Source: Candidatus Melainabacteria bacterium (lineage in GTDB: Bacteria; Cyanobacteriota; Vampirovibrionia; 2-02-FULL-35-15). From it: a DNA stretch of 17,871 nt. Made by a program: the position numbers and the translations under genes. How positions within the stretch are numbered: the first letter of the stretch is position 1; each line of letters begins with the position of its first letter. This document shows, piece by piece, positions 7,255 through 13,450 of this stretch. The DNA is taken from the NCBI GenBank assembly GCA_023250175.1, contig JAHFBD010000017.1, forward strand, positions 1-17,871. The letters are read 5' to 3'. The notes under the pieces were generated by a model that was not told the origin of the DNA, made no database searches, and was given only the letters and a program-made list of their open reading frames with translations.

Positions 7255-7283
7255 ATTATTATTTACAAAGCTAATTATATCAA
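7255..7283 (-). promoter_or_regulatory. Candidate sigma70 promoter for dps (and downstream OMP gene)
   Basis: On the minus strand, TTGATA (7278-7283) and AATAAT (7255-7260) are separated by 17 bases, and each matches five of six consensus bases. The predicted start near 7248 lies just upstream of the ribosome binding site. Confidence 0.5.
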
Positions 7284-7304
7284 TCTAGGTGAATTTATCA
7301 AAAA

Positions 7305-8312
7305 CTAATTTACCTTGTTAACTCTCCATAATGAATCAACAAAATAATGTTTTGAATCAAAAAATTGTTTTTCAACAATAAAGCCCGTTTCATCGGCTAA
7401 GTGTTTAATATCACTTTCAAGATATTTATAAGAGTATTCAGTATGAATAGCCTCCCATGCTTTAAATGAAAAAGATTGTCCTATTTCCCTTAAAAAAACC
7501 TTTTGCTCTGTAAGACTTACAAGATAACTTTCTATTGCCCCACTGTAAGCCTCATAGTTTGCAAAGTGTCTAAATTTCGAAAGATCAAAATTCCCATCTA
7601 AAACCTTGTTGATTCTATTAAGTAAGTTCAAGTTGAATTGGCTCGTTATTCCCTTGGAATCGTTGTAAGCTTCTAACATTAAATCAATATCTTTTTTCAA
7701 ATCGAAACCAATTAAAATATAATCTCCATTATTTAAAGAATTCCAAAGGCTTCTTAAAAAGACACGAGCATGAATTACACTAAAATTACCAATATTAGAT
7801 CCCATGAAAAGAATAAGGTTTTTCTTATCATGGCTTGTCTTTTGTAACCATTTAATCCCATCAAAATATTCGGAAACTATACCGTTTACATTTATGCTTG
7901 GAAAACTTTTTTGCATTGACACAATCAAAGTTTGCATAGACGATTCAGAAATATCGATTGGTACATATGAAAAATCGAACTTCTTTTCTATAAAACAATT
8001 TAAAAGAAGATTTGTCTTTTTTCCATCACCTGGTCCAAGCTCAATCAAATTGAACGAGTTAGACGAAACGAGATTTGCTAACTCATGCTTATATTTATCT
8101 AAAATCTCAAACTCGCACTTTGTTAAATAATATTCAGGCAATTCAGTAATGGCTGTAAATAATTTACTACCTTCTGTATCGTAAAAATACTTTGAAGAAA
8201 GTTTCTTAGGTGTTTGTGAAAGACTGAGTAGGATATCCAGAGCAAATGACTTTTTCTCATCAAGCGGATTATCAATATCTTTTGGTCCTAATATTTTATA
8301 TGAAGCAGGCAT
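7305..8312 (-). CDS. egtD: L-histidine N-alpha-methyltransferase EgtD
   Basis: The 335-residue enzyme belongs to the Methyltransf_33 family and trimethylates histidine with three S-adenosylmethionine to give hercynine, the first step of ergothioneine synthesis. Visible family motifs are SKYFYD (40-45), TELPEYYLT (56-64), the SAM-binding ELGPGDGKKT (91-100), PIDIS (118-122) and GSNIGNF (171-177, whose Asn173 corresponds to the substrate-binding Asn). Near the C-terminus TEYSYKY contains Glu292 and Ser294, matching the Glu/Ser pair of mycobacterial EgtD that sets histidine specificity. The ATG lies four bases after the egtB stop, so the two genes form an operon with egtB first. The ribosome binding site is weak, consistent with translational coupling. 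Confidence 0.93.
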   Translation of the reverse strand: MPASYKILGPKDIDNPLDEKKSFALDILLSLSQTPKKLSSKYFYDTEGSKLFTAITELPEYYLTKCEFEILDKYKHELANLVSSNSFNLIELGPGDGKKTNLLLNCFIEKKFDFSYVPIDISESSMQTLIVSMQKSFPSINVNGIVSEYFDGIKWLQKTSHDKKNLILFMGSNIGNFSVIHARVFLRSLWNSLNNGDYILIGFDLKKDIDLMLEAYNDSKGITSQFNLNLLNRINKVLDGNFDLSKFRHFANYEAYSGAIESYLVSLTEQKVFLREIGQSFSFKAWEAIHTEYSYKYLESDIKHLADETGFIVEKQFFDSKHYFVDSLWRVNKVN

Positions 8313-8316
8313 AATT

Positions 8317-9642
8317 TCATTCTACATTACTAGCTAATCGAACTCCTGTAAACTGCCAGCGTTTATCAGGCTGAAAGAAATTCCTATAAGTAATGCGAAT
8401 ATGATTTTGTGGTGTGGCACAAGATCCACCTCTTAATATCATCTGATTACTCATAAACTTGCCATTATATTCACCTAATAAACCTACTGGTTGTTTATAG
8501 CCAGGGTATGGCAGATATGCACTATTTGTCCATTCCCAAACATCACCAAAAAGTTGAGACAATAAGCATTTAGAATCTTGAGAAATTATACATGTTTGCG
8601 GATGAAAAGTTTTTTTCTCAAGCAAATTAGAATTTACTTTATCAGACTTAGATATATTTGCAGCGACTTCCCATTCTGCTTCAGTAGGCAAACGTTTTTT
8701 TGCCCATTTTGCATAAGCATCGGCTTCGTAAAAACTTATATGACAAACAGGCTCAGTTAAATTAAGTTTTTGCAATCCATTTAATGTCATTGTATACCAT
8801 TCATTATCTATTTTTTTCCAATAAAGAGGGCATTTCCAGTTTTTTCTATTAATAAGATCCCAGCCATCTGATAACCAGTAAATGTAATTAGAATAACCAC
8901 CATCATTTATAAACTCTAAATATTCGCTGTTTGTAGTTAGCCTATTCTGCAACTTAAAATCATCTAAAAAAATCTTATGATCTGGCTTCTCATTGTCAAA
9001 TGAAAAATCAATACCTTTATAACCTATCTCACAAACACCACCTTGAAAATCTATAAATTGTGCAGAGGTGGATTGCGTTGACAAATCAGAAGTTAACTCT
9101 GACTTATAATAAACAGGTTTCGTCGGATTATTCGCAAAAATATTTTTTATATCAGTTATAAGCAATTCTTGGTGCTGTTGCTCATGATTAATCCCAAGTT
9201 CAATTAATGAATAGCACTCAGGAAATATCTTATCGTCGACTTGTTCTACTAGTTCAAGTATTTTAGCATTCACATATTTTCTATAGTTATATATTTCTTT
9301 TACTGTTGGGCGAGATAATGTACCTCTTTTTGGGCGTGAGGCACGATCACCAACAGATTCATAATATGAATTAAAAATATAGCTAAAAAGCTCATTGAAT
9401 ATTTTATAACCAGGTATATATTTGAGAAGTACAAATGTCTCAAAATACCAGCTTGTATGAGCTAAATGCCATTTTGGTGGGCTGACATCGTCTGTTGGTT
9501 GAACGACATAGTCTTCGATTTCTAAAGGACGACATAATTCCTCAGTAAGTTGTCTTGTTGAAAGAAATAATTGCAAGAGCTCTTTTTTAGAAGATTCTTT
9601 GTTTTGTTTGGTTTGTTTTGATTTTGTTTGAATAATACCCAT
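8317..9642 (-). CDS. egtB: Hercynine oxygenase (EgtB, C-S bond forming)
   Basis: The 441-residue non-haem iron enzyme joins a thiol to hercynine using oxygen, the second step of ergothioneine synthesis. The N-terminal DinB-like domain supplies the iron ligands: WHLAHTSWYFE (His62) and NHEQQHQEL (His153, His157). The C-terminal formylglycine-generating-enzyme-like domain shows RLPTEAEWE, FGDVWEWT, LRGGSCAT, RITYRNFF and FTGVRLA. A Lys/Gln-rich leader (residues 6-20) precedes the fold. egtD follows directly, but no egtA or egtC lies in the window. The enzyme may therefore use cysteine rather than gamma-glutamylcysteine, or those genes may lie elsewhere. It is not OvoA, because the methyltransferase is a separate gene. 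There is no Shine-Dalgarno sequence. Confidence 0.9.
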   Translation of the reverse strand: MGIIQTKSKQTKQNKESSKKELLQLFLSTRQLTEELCRPLEIEDYVVQPTDDVSPPKWHLAHTSWYFETFVLLKYIPGYKIFNELFSYIFNSYYESVGDRASRPKRGTLSRPTVKEIYNYRKYVNAKILELVEQVDDKIFPECYSLIELGINHEQQHQELLITDIKNIFANNPTKPVYYKSELTSDLSTQSTSAQFIDFQGGVCEIGYKGIDFSFDNEKPDHKIFLDDFKLQNRLTTNSEYLEFINDGGYSNYIYWLSDGWDLINRKNWKCPLYWKKIDNEWYTMTLNGLQKLNLTEPVCHISFYEADAYAKWAKKRLPTEAEWEVAANISKSDKVNSNLLEKKTFHPQTCIISQDSKCLLSQLFGDVWEWTNSAYLPYPGYKQPVGLLGEYNGKFMSNQMILRGGSCATPQNHIRITYRNFFQPDKRWQFTGVRLASNVE

Positions 9643-9656
9643 TAATTATTAATAAT

Positions 9657-9662
9657 ATTATA
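9657..9662 (-). promoter_or_regulatory. -10 element for the egtB-egtD operon
   Basis: A perfect TATAAT on the minus strand ends 14 bases before the egtB ATG, giving a predicted leader of about 8 bases. The -35 (TTTTTA, 16-base spacer) is weak, so an activator may be needed. Confidence 0.38.
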
Positions 9663-9665
9663 GTG

Positions 9666-9671
9666 TAAAAT
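9666..9671 (+). promoter_or_regulatory. -10 element for the FMN reductase gene
   Basis: TAAAAT lies three bases from, and back to back with, the egtB -10 on the other strand. The predicted start is near 9678, upstream of the AAGGA ribosome binding site at 9687-9691. No good -35 is visible. Confidence 0.33.
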
Positions 9672-9701
9672 AAGAGTTTAAAAATAAAGGAAACAATAAA
9701 C

Positions 9702-10214
9702 ATGAGCAAAGTCATTGCAATTATTGGTAGCTCACGAGAAAAAGGGAATACCCGTCTTATTCTAGATGAAGTTATAAAAAATCAAAATATTGAGATTGTA
9801 AGTTTGGCAGAAAAAAACATTTCATATTACGACTATGAACATAAAAATAGAAATGATGATTTTATTTCAATAATTTCTAAAATTGTCCAATGTGACCAAA
9901 TAATATTTGCCTCACCAGTGTATTGGTATTCGCTTAGTGCACCTATGAAGATTTTTGTTGATAGGTTTTCTGATTTGTTACGAATAGAAAAAGAAAAAGG
10001 TAGGCAATTAAAAGGCAAGAAAACATACTTAATTAGTACTGGTTCAGAAGAGCATTGTCCAGAGTGTTTTGAACAAGCATTTAAGCTTACTTGTGATTAT
10101 CTTGGAATGCATTACCAGGGCATGTTGTATTGTTATTTTGAAAACAATTTAACCTTACCTCCAAATGCTATAGAGCAGGCACAACAGTTTTCAAAAAAAA
10201 TATTTGCTGACTAA
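9702..10214 (+). CDS. Flavodoxin-fold NAD(P)H-dependent FMN reductase/oxidoreductase
   Basis: The 170-residue cytoplasmic protein has the flavodoxin-like fold of the FMN reductase/NAD(P)H:quinone oxidoreductase group. The phosphate-binding loop GSSREKGNT (9-17) directly follows the first strand VIAIIG. The second flavin-contact segment ASPVYWYSLSAPMKIFVDR (70-88) is nearly identical to the family signature. Such proteins reduce FMN, quinones, azo or nitro compounds, or act as iron-sulfur flavoproteins. The CPEC at residues 112-115 is a possible redox or metal pair, not the longer Cys motif of iron-sulfur flavoproteins. It is divergent from egtB across 59 bases with adjoining -10 elements, so shared regulation is possible. 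An AAGGA site 10 bases before the ATG supports the start. Confidence 0.88.
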   Translation: MSKVIAIIGSSREKGNTRLILDEVIKNQNIEIVSLAEKNISYYDYEHKNRNDDFISIISKIVQCDQIIFASPVYWYSLSAPMKIFVDRFSDLLRIEKEKGRQLKGKKTYLISTGSEEHCPECFEQAFKLTCDYLGMHYQGMLYCYFENNLTLPPNAIEQAQQFSKKIFAD

Positions 10215-10225
10215 AATAAGACAGA

Positions 10226-10381
10226 TTAGTCCAAAAGTAAAAATTTAAATGAGACAATTGATTGTTGTATTAAAACTACAGTTAATACTCTAATTCCCCA
10301 ATCTTGTAAAGTTAATAAATTTTGAGTTGCAGATAGTATCATGAGTAGTAAGATGAATGATATGCCGAAACTTTTTCCCAT
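10226..10381 (-). CDS. Small hydrophobic protein, 51 residues (candidate)
   Basis: This short ORF reads from an ATG preceded by AAAGGA with a 7-base spacer, one of the best Shine-Dalgarno sites in the window. The product starts MGKSFGISFILLLMILSA and has two hydrophobic stretches (about 6-18 and 31-50) around a short polar turn (TQNLLTLQDWG). It resembles a small two-helix membrane peptide or one helix plus a signal. It ends 11 bases from the stop of the convergent FMN reductase gene, and both genes end in GAC TAA, forming a six-base inverted repeat (10209-10214 and 10226-10231). I do not recognise a family. Its hydrophobicity, ribosome binding site and otherwise empty surroundings support it, while its size and the AT-rich DNA argue for caution. 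Confidence 0.45.
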   Translation of the reverse strand: MGKSFGISFILLLMILSATQNLLTLQDWGIRVLTVVLIQQSIVSFKFLLLD

Positions 10382-10388
10382 TTGTTTG

Positions 10389-10394
10389 TCCTTT
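10389..10394 (-). promoter_or_regulatory. Ribosome binding site of the 51-residue ORF
   Basis: AAAGGA on the minus strand lies seven bases before the ATG at 10381. It is the main support for this small gene. Confidence 0.45.
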
Positions 10395-10626
10395 CGTTTG
10401 TTTAATCTGCAAGCATTAAAAAACGTAGGAGTTAAATTGATGTTAAGTATTTAGGGCTAACAAAAAGTTTTTTATTTGATAGTGGTTTGGCTCTAAGGGA
10501 TAACCTTTTAAATTATGTTTATTCCAAACTTAATCTTGTATGCACATCTTGGAAAGACTCTTTTTTCATGTAAAGACTTTAATTGTTTTTCTTAGTGTGC
10601 TAAAAGTTTAGAACCCTTTTCAATTT
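10395..10626. other. Gene-free stretch upstream of the 905-residue protein gene
   Basis: I see no coding region, tRNA or strong hairpin here. The stretch is AT-rich with T runs. A 26-codon ORF at 10515-10595 has no ribosome binding site. The right end carries the -10-like element of the next gene, and the left end may hold the promoter of the small minus-strand ORF. A long 5' leader or small RNA cannot be excluded. Confidence 0.4.
10598..10606 (+). promoter_or_regulatory. Candidate extended -10 for the 905-residue protein gene
   Basis: TGCTAAAAG has the TGn extension and four of six -10 bases, and ends 20 bases before the ATG at 10627. The -35 is poor (TTTAAT at 10578-10583), and no Shine-Dalgarno sequence follows. 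Confidence 0.28.
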
Positions 10627-13344
10627 ATGAAATTATTAAGTGTTCTATCATTGGTAAAGCCACAGAGCTACTCTAGTCAGCTTTTAGGTCCCGCTCTTTT
10701 GGGAGCATCTACTTTTCTCGCAGTACAAGATTTAAGTGCCCAAGATCCAAAAGAAAAGCTTACGCCAAATCAAAATTTACAGAAAGTAAATGACCCGATT
10801 AAAAATTTAAAAGATAATACTGGTTCTTTAGCTGTAATTCTTGCAGAGCCCTTTGGAAGTACTCATCTTTTAAAGACCTGGCAAGAAAGACAGCTTAGAC
10901 AAATATCTTCTTTACCACAAGAAGATATTGCAAAAGCATTAGGTGAGCTAAATAGATTTTATAGGGAAAATCCTATCAATGATTCTGATATAAGAAGAGA
11001 ATTGATGTCAGCTTCTAAAGCTGAACTATGTCAAATCTTTGAAAAGAGCTTAAAACAAGTTTTTGATAATAATCCAGATAAACAAATAATTGGAGCTAAA
11101 AATATAGCAGCATTAAAAGAAGTATTTCCTTGGGGTGATATGCAGCGAATAGGCTGGATCTTGAATGCCAAGGAAAACTCTGAAAAGTTCTTTAGTGAAC
11201 TAATTCACAAACCAGCTTTAACTGCAAAAAATACTGAAGCATTAATAAAAACTGGACTTATTCTTTTAGAGCTTTCTTATGATAAAGAATACCCTAAGCA
11301 ATTTGCTAAAGGACTACAAACTCAAATTAAAAGCTTGCTTAATAATAAACAAAATGATGAACAGTGTAAACTTCTAGAAGAAGCTATAAGAACACTAACA
11401 GCAAGGTCTTATATTTATGCACCTAACGTAAGTATGACAGAAAGAGCACAAGCTTTTCAGCCATTAATTACACCTTATAAAGACCTAGTTCAGAAAAAAT
11501 CTACAGATCCAAAATATATAAGCAATGCTTTAAATGTTTATGTTTATTTTAAAGGATTAATTCCAACAGGATCTAGTGTTGATAATAGTGTAGAAACTAG
11601 TATGCGGAATGAATTAACAACTTTACTAAATGTTTCTTTAGAAGCTTTTAATAAGTTGGAAGATTCTAAGGATAAAAAGGATAAATTAGAATTAAAAAGG
11701 CAAATATTTTCATTACCCACAAACTTTATATACGACAGTGTAGATAGACAAATAGATTTAATCAATACTTTGTCCAAACACTGCTTTGGTCAGAACCCAA
11801 AGACCTTTGAAGAATTAGAATATTTCTTCAAATCTGTAATTAGTAATGAAGAAAACTCAAATCAAAGATATTCTCAGACTAAATGGCCTGCTTATATGGT
11901 GTTTAAAGTAATTGATGATAATCCAGAGTATTTTAAAAAAGGTGCCAACTTGGCTGTTGAGAATCTAAAAAAATCAAAAAATGATGCTGAAAGATCGAGT
12001 GCTGTAAACAATCTTTCTCAGCTAAATAGCTTTTTTGGATATATGCCATATTTTGAAACTCAAGACATAATGCATGGTGTATTTCCAGAGCATGGCGACT
12101 TACGTACAAAGTTACATAATTGGTCTAAAGAAAATATTGAAAAACCTATATTGAAAGGTTGTCTTGAGTTTGTAGAAAATGAAAATGTTATTGTAGAAAT
12201 AGGTACCAGAGAAAGATTTATACATAACAAAGTTTGGCAAGATACAAATAATCTTTTAAATACCATAGTGATTACAAGACCAGCTTTTAGCCCTGATGTA
12301 GTCAGTACTGTTAAAAATAAATTGGAAAATACTCGTGACCCGTATATAAGAGAAATGTGTTATGAAACTCTTGGCAGTATTTTAACTCCTGAACTGTTAC
12401 GAAAAGGTTCTCATTCATCAATTCAGCTTATGAAGCATGGACTTGCTAGTGAAGAACATTTTGAATCGATTCGTGGAATGGGCAAAGGGCTCAGCATGGG
12501 GCTTTTCAATGATACTAGAAATAAAAGAGATAGTTTATTTATTTATGATTTTGCTGATTATGTTCGTGGTACTGAAATAGATGAAAAGGATTTAACGGAA
12601 GTCCAGTCACTTATGATGGATCTTGTAAAAATTGTAAATGGGTACTCTGATTTGTATAGAAAATATTTGCCTAACAATACCTTTAAACCTACTAAAGAAG
12701 GGAAAATTGCTCCTGAAGATTTACAGGCATTAATGAGGCTTAGAAGAAATGCTTATTTATTATTAGCTTATTCTGCCAGTCATATTTCTAGTGAAAAATA
12801 TAGAGAATCGATTGTTCAGTTTCTTGAAAAGAAATTTGAGCGTTATGGAAAAGCAGATAAACTTCCAGAAGTATGGGCAAATCAAGCTGTAGCTTTGACA
12901 GAACTTTATAGTACTTTTGGACAAACACTTGACGAAAATAAAAAGTATCTTGAAAAGAAAAATGACTTTTTAAGAAAAATACTTTTTGATGGATATGAAG
13001 AAAAGCATGTAGTAGAAGGAGAAGAAAAAATATATAAAATCCTATCTTTGTTTCAAAGATTTGAAGAAAGCTTATATATAAACTTAAAACAAAGTAAGGG
13101 TATTTTTAGAGAGCGACTTACACAAGAAGAAGAACTAGACTTAAAAGACTCTAAAGAGTATAGAGAAATGACGGGAAGACTTTATAGAGCAAAAGAAACG
13201 TTTGCAAGTACCTTTATTCAGGCTTCTCCAAATGCAAGTGTTAGAGCTTACCTTGAAAAGCTTAATGGATTAGGCTATAGAGATTCTCAGTTGCAAGATG
13301 CTCTAAAACTTGTTCTTAGGTATGCTGATAAAAACATAGATTAA
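10627..13344 (+). CDS. Large secreted alpha-helical protein of unknown function
   Basis: I do not recognise a family. The 905-residue product opens with a basic, then hydrophobic region (residues 19-34: LLGPALLGASTFLAVQ) and a likely signal-peptidase site after LSA at residue 38, so export is expected, though the signal is longer and less regular than usual. The remainder has no transmembrane segment, is rich in Lys, Glu, Leu and Asn, and appears almost wholly helical, with HEAT/armadillo-like pieces such as DPYIREMCYETLGSIL near 571-586. No catalytic motif is visible. It precedes the dockerin-C39 gene on the same strand by 106 bases and lies near the helical-subtilase gene, suggesting a shared lineage-specific function. 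It might be a scaffold or binding protein for the peptidases, but that is inference. No ribosome binding site precedes the ATG. Confidence 0.72.
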   Translation: MKLLSVLSLVKPQSYSSQLLGPALLGASTFLAVQDLSAQDPKEKLTPNQNLQKVNDPIKNLKDNTGSLAVILAEPFGSTHLLKTWQERQLRQISSLPQEDIAKALGELNRFYRENPINDSDIRRELMSASKAELCQIFEKSLKQVFDNNPDKQIIGAKNIAALKEVFPWGDMQRIGWILNAKENSEKFFSELIHKPALTAKNTEALIKTGLILLELSYDKEYPKQFAKGLQTQIKSLLNNKQNDEQCKLLEEAIRTLTARSYIYAPNVSMTERAQAFQPLITPYKDLVQKKSTDPKYISNALNVYVYFKGLIPTGSSVDNSVETSMRNELTTLLNVSLEAFNKLEDSKDKKDKLELKRQIFSLPTNFIYDSVDRQIDLINTLSKHCFGQNPKTFEELEYFFKSVISNEENSNQRYSQTKWPAYMVFKVIDDNPEYFKKGANLAVENLKKSKNDAERSSAVNNLSQLNSFFGYMPYFETQDIMHGVFPEHGDLRTKLHNWSKENIEKPILKGCLEFVENENVIVEIGTRERFIHNKVWQDTNNLLNTIVITRPAFSPDVVSTVKNKLENTRDPYIREMCYETLGSILTPELLRKGSHSSIQLMKHGLASEEHFESIRGMGKGLSMGLFNDTRNKRDSLFIYDFADYVRGTEIDEKDLTEVQSLMMDLVKIVNGYSDLYRKYLPNNTFKPTKEGKIAPEDLQALMRLRRNAYLLLAYSASHISSEKYRESIVQFLEKKFERYGKADKLPEVWANQAVALTELYSTFGQTLDENKKYLEKKNDFLRKILFDGYEEKHVVEGEEKIYKILSLFQRFEESLYINLKQSKGIFRERLTQEEELDLKDSKEYREMTGRLYRAKETFASTFIQASPNASVRAYLEKLNGLGYRDSQLQDALKLVLRYADKNID

Positions 13345-13440
13345 ACAGAATTAATGTGATTTATTTATTGTGATTAATATATCTTAACTACCATCTGGTT
13401 TTATATATAAATATCTATGAGAAACTACATCAAAAATGTA

Positions 13441-13445
13441 AGGAG
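13441..13445 (+). promoter_or_regulatory. Ribosome binding site that fixes a GTG start
   Basis: AGGAG lies five bases before GTG at 13451. An in-frame TAA at 13439-13441 excludes any longer reading, and the next Met codon in frame is residue 151, so the GTG is the only sensible start. Confidence 0.65.
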
Positions 13446-13450
13446 CAAGC

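Noticed and set aside
7249..7270. PerR/Fur-like palindrome in the dps promoter
   Set aside because: The AT-rich sequence only loosely resembles TTATAATnATTATAA; such matches are common in DNA this AT-rich.
7305..9642. Ovothiol synthase (OvoA) in place of EgtB/EgtD
   Set aside because: OvoA carries its methyltransferase in the same chain. Here the two activities are separate genes, and the methyltransferase has EgtD motifs (Glu292/Ser294).
10515..10595. 26-codon ORF in the gene-free stretch
   Set aside because: There is no ribosome binding site and no recognisable composition, and the length is expected by chance.
13354..13377. Two TGTGATT repeats downstream of the 905-residue protein gene as a regulator site
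   Set aside because: They are direct rather than inverted, short, and have no link to a clear promoter.
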